Source: Lentzea waywayandensis (GTDB lineage Bacteria; Actinomycetota; Actinomycetes; Mycobacteriales; Pseudonocardiaceae). Taken from it: a stretch of 64,000 nucleotides of DNA. Made by a program: the position numbers and the translations under genes. Location: contig NZ_FOYL01000004.1 of NCBI RefSeq assembly GCF_900115955.1, positions 248,001 to 312,000 on the forward strand, read 5' to 3'. Below, in pieces: positions 27,024-35,905 of this stretch; the stretch's first letter is position 1, and the number at the start of each line of letters is the position of its first letter. A model generated the notes under the pieces. That model made no database searches. It was not told the DNA's origin and saw only the letters and a program-made list of their open reading frames with translations.

Positions 27024-28141
27024 GTCCAAAGAGCACCGAAGAGAACGGACGAGGTGGCGCGGGCGAGCACCTGTCCGGTCTGCAGCAGGGCCAGACCGGA
27101 CGTGCGCAGCTCGTCGGGGATCATCGGCCCGGCAACGGCCATCAGCACGCCGTCGGTACAGGCGTAGAACAGCCCGTGCAGCACCAGAACACCGATGAGC
27201 AGGGAAATCCCGCCGACACCGGCGAGCAGCACGTACGCGCCGAGCAGCGCGAGGTGACCGACCAGGAAGATCTTCCACCGGCCCAGGCGGTCGGCGAGCG
27301 ACCCCAGCGGCACGGCGGCGAGCAGGTACACGCCGGCCGTGCCGAGGGGCAGCAACGCGATGTAAGCGACGTCGACGTCGAGTTTCTTCTGCAGCAACAG
27401 GTAGATGAACCCGTCGCCCAGCGTCAGGAACCCGAGTCCACAGGCGACCAGGCAGACCCGCCGGAACGGCCTGGATCGCAGCAAACCGAACGCGCTCTTC
27501 AGCGACACCGCGACGCGTGGCAGCACGTCCCGGTGATCACGAACGAACAGCACCAGAACCAGAAGACCCACCGCGGCGAAGCAGAAGCTCACCACGAACA
27601 CGACGTCGTAGCGCGCCGGGAGCGTCCACAAGAGACAGAACGCCACCAGTGGACCGAGGAACGCGCCCACGGTGTCCATGGCGCGATGGACACCGAAGGC
27701 CCGTCCGAGCGCCGAGGGCTCGCTGCTCAACGTGATCAGCGCGTCCCTCGGCGCGGTGCGCAAGCCCTTGCCGGTCCGGTCCCCGGCCAGCACGAGCCCC
27801 ATCGCGGTGGCCGAGGTCCCGGCGGCGAGCAGGCCGAGCTTGCCCAGCGCCGAGATCCCGTACCCGAGTCCGGCCACGAACTTGCGCCGTTGCCAGCGGT
27901 CCGCCGCGTGACCGCCCACAACGCGAACCAGTGCCGTCACACCGGTGTAGATGCCGTCGAGCACACCGAACTGCAGTGGGGAGAACCCCAGCCCCAGCAC
28001 CAGGTACAGCGGCAGGATGGCGGTGACCATCTCGGACGAGACGTCCGTGAGCAGGGACACCGCGCCCAACGCGAGTACGTTCCCCGCGATCCTGCCGGTC
28101 CCACCCGCCGCCGGAGCTTGTCTAGCTGTTGCGATGTACAC
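27008..28141 (-). CDS. MFS transporter
   Basis: 377 residues from a GTG with GGAGG 5 nt upstream. Twelve hydrophobic segments. GHAADRWQRRKFVAGLGYG and VPLGSLADRLGRWKIFLVG are motif-A loops of the two halves, and the first helix region has SLLTDVSSEMVTAILPLYL, found in a group of MFS proteins with DVSSEM. The substrate is unknown. The 3' end overlaps the start of the propeller gene. Confidence 0.9.
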   Translation of the reverse strand: MYIATARQAPAAGGTGRIAGNVLALGAVSLLTDVSSEMVTAILPLYLVLGLGFSPLQFGVLDGIYTGVTALVRVVGGHAADRWQRRKFVAGLGYGISALGKLGLLAAGTSATAMGLVLAGDRTGKGLRTAPRDALITLSSEPSALGRAFGVHRAMDTVGAFLGPLVAFCLLWTLPARYDVVFVVSFCFAAVGLLVLVLFVRDHRDVLPRVAVSLKSAFGLLRSRPFRRVCLVACGLGFLTLGDGFIYLLLQKKLDVDVAYIALLPLGTAGVYLLAAVPLGSLADRLGRWKIFLVGHLALLGAYVLLAGVGGISLLIGVLVLHGLFYACTDGVLMAVAGPMIPDELRTSGLALLQTGQVLARATSSVLFGALWTWFAW

Positions 28142-28170
28142 GACGGCCTCCGATCAACAGCCGAACACGG

Positions 28171-29739
28171 CTAACGACAGTTGTAAGGACCGGCCTTGTC
28201 GCGCACCGTTCCGGCCGTGTCGATGACCTCCCACGAGTAGGAGCGGCCGGAGATGGTGAGCTTCATGACGCCGTGACTGTCCGAGAAGTACTTCTCGACA
28301 CCCGTACGCGGAGTGCGCTCGTTGTAGAGGTAGTCACCGCCGATGCCGACGACCGCCGACCGCACGCCGTTGGTCTGGTCGACCACACCGCTCTTGTTCA
28401 ACGGGGCCAGCCGCTCGTAGTGGTGGTTGTGGCCACCGAGCATCAGGTCCGCCTTGACGTCCGCGAACGCGTTCCAGTACGGCGCGATCTTCGCGTTGTC
28501 GCCGTACTTGCCGGAGGTGAACCGCGGGTGGTGCATGTAGCCGACGACGCAGGCCTTGGTGTTGGCGGCCAGGTCTGCCTTGAGCCAGTTCAGCTGCGTC
28601 GAGTCCGAGCCGTCGTTGTCCATCGGGTCGGAGTCGACCGAGACGAAGTGGAACTCGCCTGCTTCCCAGCTGTAGTACGGCTTGCCGGCGGGATAGGCCT
28701 GGGCCCCGAAGTACGCCTTGTACCCGTTGAGGTTGTCGTACCACTCGTGGTTGCCGGGCGAGGGGTGGGTGATGCTCTTGTACTTGCCCCACGACTTGTC
28801 GTAGTGGTTGCGGAACTCCGTCAGCGTTCCGTTGTCGTACTGGTTGTCGCCGACCGTCAGGATGTGGTTCGGCTTGATCTGGTCGATCAGCCTCGCGGTC
28901 TCGTAGTGCTCGGAGTTCGTCAGCGACGCGATGTCGCCGGCGACGACGATCGTGATGTTGTCGCCCGGCCCGGCCGGCAGGGTCGTCGCCTGCACCGCGT
29001 TGCTCACCGCGGAGAGGTTGCCCGCCGCGTCACGGGCTCGGACGGTGTAGGTGAACGCCGTCCCGGACGCGAGGCCCGTGTCGGTGAACGTGGTGCCGGT
29101 CGGCGTGCCGACCACGCTGCCGTTGCGCAGGACCTCGTAGCCGGTCACGCCGACGTTGTCGGTCGCGGCCGTCCACTGCAGCCCCACCGTGCTCGACGTG
29201 GTGCCCGTGCTCGCGAGCCCGGACGGCGCGGTCGGAGCGGTGACGTCGCCGTTGGCGATGCTGCCCCAGACCTCGAGGTCCCACAGCGAGTAGCCGTAGG
29301 ACGTGCCGCGCTTGGTGCCGTAGATCCGCACGTAGCGGCCACTCGTCGAGACGGCGATGTCGTCGATGCCACCGTTCTGACCGGTGAGGGTCTTCTTGGT
29401 GCTCCACGACGAGCCGTCGCTCGACGTCTGGATCTTGTACTCGGAGGCGTACGCGACCTCCCAGTTGAGCTTGACCCTCGAGATGGTGGCGGCGCCACCG
29501 AGGTCGACGGCGATCCACTGGGGATCGACGCCCTCGAGGCTCGCCCACCGGGTGGCCGAGTTCCCGTCGACGGCGTTGGCGCCGCCGAACGTCTGGGCCT
29601 CCACGGACGAGACGGTGGTGGGTTTGTTGGCGGAAAGCAGGGAATCAGCCGCGTTAGCCGTGCCTGAGGCTGCGATCTGGGGGACCACGAGCGCGAACAG
29701 GGCTATGGCGACACCAGCTCTGGTGTGCTTTTTGATCAC
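28171..29739 (-). CDS. Secreted discoidin / FN3 / calcineurin-like phosphoesterase
   Basis: 522 residues from the GTG at 29739, chosen for its AGGAGG ribosome binding site 6 nt upstream. Signal peptide VIKKHTRAGVAIALFALVV with cleavage after ANA. Residues 35-155 are a discoidin (F5/8 C, CBM32-like) domain (TRWASLEGVDPQWIAVDLGG), 165-255 an FN3 domain, and 265-520 a phosphoesterase with VAGDIA, TVGDNQYDNG, SPGNHEWYDN, YMHHPRF and GGHNHHYER. It probably docks on a glycan and hydrolyses an extracellular phosphoester. A dyad at 29776-29795 is a possible operator. Confidence 0.9.
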   Translation of the reverse strand: MIKKHTRAGVAIALFALVVPQIAASGTANAADSLLSANKPTTVSSVEAQTFGGANAVDGNSATRWASLEGVDPQWIAVDLGGAATISRVKLNWEVAYASEYKIQTSSDGSSWSTKKTLTGQNGGIDDIAVSTSGRYVRIYGTKRGTSYGYSLWDLEVWGSIANGDVTAPTAPSGLASTGTTSSTVGLQWTAATDNVGVTGYEVLRNGSVVGTPTGTTFTDTGLASGTAFTYTVRARDAAGNLSAVSNAVQATTLPAGPGDNITIVVAGDIASLTNSEHYETARLIDQIKPNHILTVGDNQYDNGTLTEFRNHYDKSWGKYKSITHPSPGNHEWYDNLNGYKAYFGAQAYPAGKPYYSWEAGEFHFVSVDSDPMDNDGSDSTQLNWLKADLAANTKACVVGYMHHPRFTSGKYGDNAKIAPYWNAFADVKADLMLGGHNHHYERLAPLNKSGVVDQTNGVRSAVVGIGGDYLYNERTPRTGVEKYFSDSHGVMKLTISGRSYSWEVIDTAGTVRDKAGPYNCR

Positions 29740-29775
29740 TTCGTTCCTCCTGGGCAAAGGCGGCGGCTCGAAGGA

Positions 29776-29795
29776 TTGGTAAACAAGCTTTCCAA
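29776..29795. promoter_or_regulatory. Imperfect dyad upstream of the secreted phosphoesterase
   Basis: TTGG and CCAA arms with a conserved AAGCTT centre (TTGGTAAACAAGCTTTCCAA), 36 bp before the start codon. The position suits an operator for a LacI- or ROK-type regulator, but none is encoded next to it. Confidence 0.35.
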
Positions 29796-29900
29796 TTGAG
29801 TTCGGACGTTAACGGCGGTCGAACCAGCAGGTCAACGGCAGAACTGCCGGATGAACGCATGACAGATCGGAGGTCTACCGGAGGAACCGAGCGGTCATCG

Positions 29901-30626
29901 TCAGTCACGACGTGACTGGTTGAAGCGCCACAGAACGGCGTGGGCGACCGCCGCCACGCATATGCCCTGGATCACACCCAGCAGAAGGCGCCGAACCCAG
30001 TCGTAGAGGCTGACCTGACTGACAGGATCGGACAACGACCAGATGGCACCCATGGCCGCCACAGCTCCGATGAGGACCCAGATCCTGTACCGGGAATTCC
30101 CGGTACGTGACGGCCAGTCATGCCCTTTCGAACAGCCGGCGAGACCGTTCGGACCAGACGTGCGTAGGCCACGGGTAGCCATCCAGGCCAGCACGGCCAT
30201 GCCGCCGAACGACGACATGTACCCGATCACGTTGTAGAGCCGATGAGGTCCGACGACGGAGACGTCCAACCAGGCCCACCGCTGCACGAACCACCCGTCG
30301 GTCTGCGTGAAGGCGTCCCAGAGCAGGTGCGTGAGCACTCCCACCACAATGGACAGCGCGCGCACGAACGGCTGACGGAGGTCTCCCGGACGCGACACCC
30401 GTTCCCGCACGAAGGCCGGCGCCAACGCCATCAGTGAGGGCAGCATCAGGCGTCCGGCCAGCAGCAACGCCACCGCGGCAAGGGATCCGCCGAGCACACC
30501 GTGGGTCGGCACGATCGGCAGGTAGTAGCCCAGGTCGGGTGCGACGGCGCCCGCCACCAGTCCCGGAAACCAGAGGTGCCGGCGCAACGGAAGCACCGCG
30601 GCCGGGTGCGCGAGCGTGAACGGCAC
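29901..30626 (-). CDS. DUF4184 family membrane protein
   Basis: 241 residues beginning PFTLAHPAAVLPLRRHLWFP, the hallmark of DUF4184, followed by AGAVAPDLGYYLPI. Six or so hydrophobic segments. The conserved His and Asp residues in HPAAVLPL, APDLGYY, THLLWDAFTQ and VGPHRLYN recall the metal-dependent YdjM/LrgB-like membrane hydrolases, but no function is established. Start GTG, with TAGGCT 6 nt upstream. Confidence 0.85.
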   Translation of the reverse strand: MPFTLAHPAAVLPLRRHLWFPGLVAGAVAPDLGYYLPIVPTHGVLGGSLAAVALLLAGRLMLPSLMALAPAFVRERVSRPGDLRQPFVRALSIVVGVLTHLLWDAFTQTDGWFVQRWAWLDVSVVGPHRLYNVIGYMSSFGGMAVLAWMATRGLRTSGPNGLAGCSKGHDWPSRTGNSRYRIWVLIGAVAAMGAIWSLSDPVSQVSLYDWVRRLLLGVIQGICVAAVAHAVLWRFNQSRRD

Positions 30627-30632
30627 GGATTC

Positions 30633-30638
30633 AGCCTA
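30633..30638 (-). promoter_or_regulatory. -10 element of the DUF4184 gene (leaderless)
   Basis: On the minus strand TAGGCT is followed by 6 nt and GTG 30626. Confidence 0.5.
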
Positions 30639-30720
30639 GATCGGGGCTCGATACCTGTGGGCACGCTGAAGAAACACCCAGGTCGGGATTGTTCACCTGG
30701 GTCACGTACGTTCACCGATC

Positions 30721-31296
30721 ATGAGCACCGCAGCCAGCCTCGTAGTGCTGTTCCTGGTCGCCGTCGTGCCGCTGGCACCGACGGAGGCCGTGCTCATCGG
30801 CGCCGGTGTGCTGGCCGCGTCCGGTGAGGTGCCGTTGTACCTGGTGGTTCTCGTCGCTGCGGCCGGATGCCTGGTCAGCGACTTGATCAACTTTAGCGCA
30901 GGGCGGCGGATGGGGATGCGGGCCCTCGACAAGGTCAACAAGAACGCCAAGGCGCGGTCCATGGTCGTGTGGACGGCCGACCAGCTCGCGACCAAGGGCG
31001 AGACGATCCTCATCGCGGCGCGGTTCCTGCCGGCGGGCGGCATCGTCGGGGCGCTGCTCACCGGCGCGCTGAGGTGGCCGTTGCGCCGGTTCGTGCCGGT
31101 CGCGGCGCTCGGGTCGGCGCTGTGGAGCCTCTACCCCGCCACCGTCGGGTACATCGGCGGTCAGCTCGTCGACGAGGCGTGGCTCGCGATGCTGTTGTCG
31201 TTCGGTGTGGCCACGCTCATCTCCATCCCGGTCGGCATGGCGATCCGTGCGCGCAACGCCAACCGCACTCTCTCGTACGCCGAGGCGTCGTCGTAG
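30721..31296 (+). CDS. DedA/VTT-domain membrane protein
   Basis: 191 residues. DedA features: the membrane-embedded VVPLAPTEAVLIGAG and GCLVSDLINFSAGRRMG, then ILIAARFLPAGGIVGALLTGALRWPLRRF, matching the F/YRFIPGxR-type motif of the family. DedA proteins include undecaprenyl-phosphate flippases and proton-dependent antibiotic-resistance proteins. TACGTT lies 8 nt before the ATG. Its last 136 bp are antisense to the end of the TetR gene. Confidence 0.88.
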   Translation: MSTAASLVVLFLVAVVPLAPTEAVLIGAGVLAASGEVPLYLVVLVAAAGCLVSDLINFSAGRRMGMRALDKVNKNAKARSMVVWTADQLATKGETILIAARFLPAGGIVGALLTGALRWPLRRFVPVAALGSALWSLYPATVGYIGGQLVDEAWLAMLLSFGVATLISIPVGMAIRARNANRTLSYAEASS

Positions 31297-31742
31297 AGCA
31301 CCGCGAACCGGTCGGCCGCCGCCAGCAGGGCGTCCACCTCGAACGCCATCTGGGCGTCGCCGCACAGCCTTTCCAGCAGTGAGACCCAGCGCAGGTTGAA
31401 GAGCATCAACGCGTCACGCACGCGGCCGGGGCGGGCGGCGAACTCCGAGCGGGTCACGACGAAGAAGCAGCCTCCGGGGAACACGCGGCGCTTCGAGTAG
31501 TCGAGCCAGCGGTCGGCGAGGTCCAGCAGCGAACCGCCCGGCATCACGACCTCGTGCGCGAAGATCTCCGCCGCCGTGTGCACTGTGCAGATCTGCAGCT
31601 CTTCCTTGGCGCCGAAGTGCGAGAACACCCCGCTCTTGCTCATGCCGAGCTCGACCGCGAGCCGCCCGATCGTGACGCCCTCAAGGCCGTCGACCGACGC
31701 GATCTCCGCCGCGCGAAGAAGGATCGAGCTCCGACTGTCCAT
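31161..31742 (-). CDS. TetR family transcriptional regulator
   Basis: 193 residues. The N-terminal helix-turn-helix is clear: ILLRAAEIASVDGLEGVTIG then RLAVELGMSKSGVFSHFG. A ligand domain follows with PGGCFFVVTRSEFAARPGRVRD, close to a large group of actinobacterial TetR regulators whose C-terminus is YDDxSAYERxRxALRxR. That signature ends about 25 residues before the actual stop, so the extra tail, lying wholly antisense to the dedA-like gene, appears to be an extension. Target genes are unknown. Confidence 0.88.
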   Translation of the reverse strand: MDSRSSILLRAAEIASVDGLEGVTIGRLAVELGMSKSGVFSHFGAKEELQICTVHTAAEIFAHEVVMPGGSLLDLADRWLDYSKRRVFPGGCFFVVTRSEFAARPGRVRDALMLFNLRWVSLLERLCGDAQMAFEVDALLAAADRFAVLYDDASAYERVRLALRARIAMPTGMEMSVATPNDNSIASHASSTS

Positions 31743-31778
31743 CCACCGAGGACAGCGGACGACCCTGGAGAAACGAAC

Positions 31779-31805
31779 GGGGCCACCTCGAAGTGAGGTG
31801 GCCCC
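31779..31805 (-). terminator. Terminator hairpin of the oligopeptide ABC operon
   Basis: GGGGCCACCTC (31779-31789) pairs perfectly with 31795-31805 around a 5-nt loop, 17 bp past the oppF stop. Confidence 0.75.
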
Positions 31806-31821
31806 GGACGGAGAACAGGAA

Positions 31822-32928
31822 CTACGGGTTCAGCGCCTCGGTCACCGAGGCCGGTCCCACCAGCGGGACGTCGGGCGACAGGCCGTCGCTCTCCTCCACC
31901 AGGATCGGCTTCACCTCGTGCGGCTGGATCTCGCCGGACCGGATCTGCTCGGCGTAGTGGCACGCCACCTTGTGACCCGGCTTGAGCTCACGCAGCACGG
32001 GACGTTCGGTGTCGCACTTCGTCGCCTGCCGCCACGGGCACCGGGTGTGGAACCGGCAGCCACTGGGCGGGTTCGCCGGCGACGGGAGGTCGCCCGCGAG
32101 CAGGATCCGTTCGCGCCGGTCCTCGACCACGGGGTCGGGCACCGGGATCGCCGACAGCAGCGCCCGCGTGTACGGGTGCAGCGGCTCCGCGTAGAGGTCC
32201 TCGGAGCTGGCCTCCTCGACCAGGCCGCCGAGGTACATCACGCCCACGCGGTCGGAGATGTGCTTCACGACGGCGAGGTCGTGCGCGATCACCAGGTAGG
32301 TCAGGCCGAACTGCTCCTGGAGCTCCTCCATGAGGTTCACGACCTGCGCCTGCACCGACACGTCCAGCGCGGACACCGGCTCGTCGGCGACGATCAGGTC
32401 CGGCTCCAGTGCCAGCGCCCGCGCGATGCCGATGCGCTGCCGCTGACCACCGGAGAACTCGTGCGGGTACTTGCGCAGCGCCGTGGTCGGCAAACCGACG
32501 GCCGTGAGCAGGTCGCGAAGCCGCTTGTTGGTCGACTCCTTGCCCTTGTCCAGGCCGTGCGCCCGCAGGCCCTCGATGAGGATCGACTCCACGGACTGAC
32601 GCGGGTCCAAAGAGGACAGCGGGTCCTGGAACACCATCTGGATCCGGCGCCGCATCTTGCGCAGGTCCTCGCCCTTGAGAGCGGAGAAGTCCTGCCCGTC
32701 GAAGACCATCTTGCCCGCGGTCGGCTCGTTGAGCCGCAGCATCGCCCGCCCGAGGGTGGACTTGCCGCAACCGGACTCGCCGACGAGGCCGTACGTCTCG
32801 CCGCGCTTGATCTCGAGGTCGACGCCGTCGACCGCGTAGACGTAGCCGACGGTGCGGTCCATGAACACGCCCCGCTTGATCGGGAAGTGCACCTTCATGT
32901 CCTGGACGGAAACCAGGGTCTCGCTCAT
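31822..32928 (-). CDS. oppF: Oligopeptide ABC transporter ATP-binding protein (OppF-type)
   Basis: 368 residues from the ATG at 32928, which overlaps the upstream stop (ATGA). Walker [12 protein letters not shown]-loop [13 protein letters not shown], signature [15 protein letters not shown], Walker [13 protein letters not shown] and H-loop VIAHDLAVV are present. The C-terminal oligopeptide-transporter extension has the four-Cys Fe-S-like cluster ([20 protein letters not shown]). With OppD it powers import of peptides or similar solutes. Last gene of a five-gene operon. Confidence 0.95.
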   Translation of the reverse strand: MSETLVSVQDMKVHFPIKRGVFMDRTVGYVYAVDGVDLEIKRGETYGLVGESGCGKSTLGRAMLRLNEPTAGKMVFDGQDFSALKGEDLRKMRRRIQMVFQDPLSSLDPRQSVESILIEGLRAHGLDKGKESTNKRLRDLLTAVGLPTTALRKYPHEFSGGQRQRIGIARALALEPDLIVADEPVSALDVSVQAQVVNLMEELQEQFGLTYLVIAHDLAVVKHISDRVGVMYLGGLVEEASSEDLYAEPLHPYTRALLSAIPVPDPVVEDRRERILLAGDLPSPANPPSGCRFHTRCPWRQATKCDTERPVLRELKPGHKVACHYAEQIRSGEIQPHEVKPILVEESDGLSPDVPLVGPASVTEALNP

Positions 32929-33923
32929 ACCGGCACCTCCTCGGCGGCGGGAGTTCCCGGCACCACCGGGTTGTGGCAGCGGAGCAGGCGGCCCAGCTGG
33001 TCCTCCTCCGGCGGAGTGACCTGCGTGCAGATGTCGAGCGCGTTCGGGCACCTCGGCGCGAACGCACACCCCTGCGACCACGGGATGTTGTCGGCGACGG
33101 AGCCCTTGATCGGCGTCAGCTTCGAGTGACGAGCGGCGTCGAGTCGCGGGATCGAGGCCAGCAGGCCGTGCGTGTACGGGTGGCGCGGCTCGGCGAAGAG
33201 CTTGTGCCGCATGGCCTTCTCGACCACCTTGCCGCCGTACAGCACGTTGACCTCGTCGCACAGGCCGGCGACGACACCCAGGTCGTGGGTGATCATCACG
33301 AGCGCGGTGCCGAGGTCCTGCACCAGTTCCTTCATCAGCGACAGGATCTGGGCCTGGATGGTCACGTCCAGCGCCGTCGTCGGCTCGTCCGCGATCAGCA
33401 GCTTCGGCCGGCACGCGAGCGCGATCGCGATGAGAGCGCGCTGCCGCATACCGCCGGAGAGCTGGTGCGGGTATTCCTTGAGCCGCCGGTTCGGGTCCGG
33501 GATGCCGACCTTGTCGAGCAGGTTCTTCGCCTCGATCATGGCTTCCTTGCGAGGCATGCCGCGGTGCCGTTCGAGCACCTCGGTGACCTGGATGCCGATC
33601 GGGACGACGGGGTTGAGCGAGGACAGCGGGTCCTGGAAGACCATGCCGAGCTCACTGCCGCGCTTGTCGCGCATCTGCCTGTCGGACAGCTTCAGCAGGT
33701 CCGTGCCGTCGTAGGTCACGCTGCCGGAGACCTGGGCGCCGCGCTTGGGCAGCAGACCCATGATCGCCAACGATGTCACCGACTTGCCGCAGCCCGACTC
33801 ACCGACGAGCCCGACCGTCTGGCCGGGCTCCACGTTGAAGCTGACGCCGTCGACAGCGCGGAACGGCTCCTCGCCCTTGCGCTGGAACACGACGGAGAGG
33901 TCACGTACTTCGAGCAGTGCCAC
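32925..33923 (-). CDS. oppD: Oligopeptide ABC transporter ATP-binding protein (OppD-type)
   Basis: 332 residues. Walker [12 protein letters not shown]-loop [13 protein letters not shown], signature [16 protein letters not shown], Walker [16 protein letters not shown]-loop [11 protein letters not shown]. The C-terminal extension again has the clustered cysteines ([14 protein letters not shown]). It pairs with OppF as the heterodimeric motor of the importer. It starts 6 bp after the OppC stop. Confidence 0.95.
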   Translation of the reverse strand: MALLEVRDLSVVFQRKGEEPFRAVDGVSFNVEPGQTVGLVGESGCGKSVTSLAIMGLLPKRGAQVSGSVTYDGTDLLKLSDRQMRDKRGSELGMVFQDPLSSLNPVVPIGIQVTEVLERHRGMPRKEAMIEAKNLLDKVGIPDPNRRLKEYPHQLSGGMRQRALIAIALACRPKLLIADEPTTALDVTIQAQILSLMKELVQDLGTALVMITHDLGVVAGLCDEVNVLYGGKVVEKAMRHKLFAEPRHPYTHGLLASIPRLDAARHSKLTPIKGSVADNIPWSQGCAFAPRCPNALDICTQVTPPEEDQLGRLLRCHNPVVPGTPAAEEVPV

Positions 33924-33929
33924 GACGAC

Positions 33930-34862
33930 TCACCGCCTGTTCTTCGGGTCGAGGGCTTCACGCAGGGTCTCGCCCATGAGCGTGAACCCGAGCGCGACGA
34001 TGATGATGCAGATCGCGGGCCACGCGGCGAGGTGCGGATGGGTGTCGAACACCTTCTGCACGTCACCGAGCATCTGACCCCACTCCGGCGTCCGGTCGTC
34101 CGGGTTGCCGAGGCCGAGGAACGACAGCGCGGCCGCCTCGATGATCGCCGTGGCGAGCACCAGGGTGGACTGGACGATCACCGGGCCGAGCGAGTTCGGC
34201 AGCATGTGCCGGAACACGATCGCGCCCTTCTTCACGCCCAGAGCGGTCGCCGCCAGCACGTGGTCGCTGTGCCGTTGCGCCAGCATCGAGCCTCTGAGCA
34301 ACCGGGCGAACACGGGGATCTGCACGATCGCCACCGCGAGGATCACGGTGAACTGGCTCGGCCGCGCGAACATCGCCGCGATCGAGAACGCCAGCAGCAG
34401 CGACGGCAGCGAGAGCATGACGTCGACGACGCGCATGACGAGCGAGTCGACCCAGCCACCGATCGCGCCCGCGAGCGTGCCCAGGATCAGGCCGCCGGTC
34501 AGGCCGATGATCGTCGCGCCGATGCCGACGATCAACGTCTGCTGCGAGCCGATCAGCAGGCGCGACAGGAAGTCGCGGCCCTGCAGGTCGCCACCGAGCG
34601 GGTGGCCCGGCTGCGCGGGCGGGATCTCGTTGCGCGCCTTGATGACCTGGTCGATCAGCATGGGGCTGGCCGGGTCGTGCGGCGCGAGCCACGGCGACAG
34701 GATCGAGATCGCGACGAAGATGCCGATGATCGTCGCGCCGATCAGGAACACCGGACTGCGCTTGAGCCGCTTCCACGCGCTGGCCGCGAGCGAGACACCC
34801 GCGGTCTCGGCGAGGCCGTCGATCTTGTCCTTCTTGGTCACTCCAAGTGCCACTGGTCTCAC
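33930..34862 (-). CDS. oppC: Oligopeptide ABC transporter permease (OppC-type)
   Basis: 310 residues from a GTG overlapping the oppB stop (GTGA). An N-terminal OppC leader segment (WKRLKRSPVFLIGATIIG) is followed by LAPHDPASP, typical of DppC/OppC. Five further helices include the EAA-like coupling motif AATALGVKKGAIVFRHMLPN. It forms the membrane channel with OppB. Confidence 0.95.
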   Translation of the reverse strand: MRPVALGVTKKDKIDGLAETAGVSLAASAWKRLKRSPVFLIGATIIGIFVAISILSPWLAPHDPASPMLIDQVIKARNEIPPAQPGHPLGGDLQGRDFLSRLLIGSQQTLIVGIGATIIGLTGGLILGTLAGAIGGWVDSLVMRVVDVMLSLPSLLLAFSIAAMFARPSQFTVILAVAIVQIPVFARLLRGSMLAQRHSDHVLAATALGVKKGAIVFRHMLPNSLGPVIVQSTLVLATAIIEAAALSFLGLGNPDDRTPEWGQMLGDVQKVFDTHPHLAAWPAICIIIVALGFTLMGETLREALDPKNRR

Positions 34863-35863
34863 CTCGTCCTGATGCGCGGGTCGATGAGCGCGTACGAGAG
34901 GTCGACCAGCAGGTTGACCACGACGTAGACGCTCGTGGCCATGATGATCAACAACAGCAGCACCGGATAGTCACGCCGCTCGAACCCGATGGCGAGCGCC
35001 TCGCCGACACCGGGGAACGAGAACACCTTCTCGGTGAGCACCGCGCCGGAGAGCAGCGCGCCGGTCTGCAGGCCGATCGTCGTGACGACCGGGAGCATCG
35101 CGTTGCGCAGCACGTGCCGGCGGCGGATCACCGAGGCGGTGAGGCCCTTGGACTCGGCGGTGCGGACGAAGTCCTCGTCGAGCACGTCGAGGACGGCCGC
35201 GCGGGTGATCCGGAAGATCACCGCGAACGGGATCGTCGCCAGCGCGATGGCCGGCAGGATCAGGTGTTCCAGCGCGTTGAACGTCGCGTCCCACTCGCCG
35301 GTGATGATGCCGTCGAGGGTGAAGAACCCGGTGACGCGAGTGGCGTCGATGGCGTCCTGACGACCGCTGGACGGCAGCCCGAGCGAGGACGAGGCGACGC
35401 CCTTGAGCACGTAGGCCAGGAAGAACACCGGCACGGCGACACCGATGAGCGAACCGATGACGCTGAGGTTGTCGAACCAGCCGCCGCGGCGCTTCGCGGC
35501 CACGTAGCCGAGCGGAACGCCGACCAGGATGGCGATGACGATCGCGAAGAAGCTCAGTTCGAGCGTCGCGGGGAATCTCTGGATGAAGATGTCGAGCGCC
35601 GAGTCACCGGGCTGAACACCGGTGGAGACGCCGAAGTCACCGGACGCGGCGCGACCGAGGAACTTGAAGTACTGCAAGACGATGGGCTGATCGAGGCCGA
35701 GCTGCTTGGTGAGCTCCGCCGCCTTCTCCGGCGTAGAACGGTCTCCCAGGAGGGCCGAGACCGGCCCTCCTGGGAGTACGCGCAACCACGCGAAGAGCAG
35801 CAGCGAGAGCACCAGCACCACGCCGACCAGCTGAATCAGCCGTCGAATGGTGTAGCGGAGCAC
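34859..35863 (-). CDS. oppB: Oligopeptide ABC transporter permease (OppB-type)
   Basis: 334 residues from a GTG. LRYTIRRLIQLVGVVLVLSL and the periplasmic loop with GDFGVSTG are typical of DppB/OppB. The EAA coupling motif is in AESKGLTASVIRRRHVLRNA. Six hydrophobic helices. The long loop between helices 3 and 4 (GLPSSGRQDAIDATRVTGFF) is characteristic of the family. Second gene of the operon, 42 bp after oppA. Confidence 0.95.
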   Translation of the reverse strand: MLRYTIRRLIQLVGVVLVLSLLLFAWLRVLPGGPVSALLGDRSTPEKAAELTKQLGLDQPIVLQYFKFLGRAASGDFGVSTGVQPGDSALDIFIQRFPATLELSFFAIVIAILVGVPLGYVAAKRRGGWFDNLSVIGSLIGVAVPVFFLAYVLKGVASSSLGLPSSGRQDAIDATRVTGFFTLDGIITGEWDATFNALEHLILPAIALATIPFAVIFRITRAAVLDVLDEDFVRTAESKGLTASVIRRRHVLRNAMLPVVTTIGLQTGALLSGAVLTEKVFSFPGVGEALAIGFERRDYPVLLLLIIMATSVYVVVNLLVDLSYALIDPRIRTR

Positions 35864-35905
35864 TTGAGCTACCCCGTTGTTCTCTTGTGGTGGGAGCTAG
35901 TCAGC

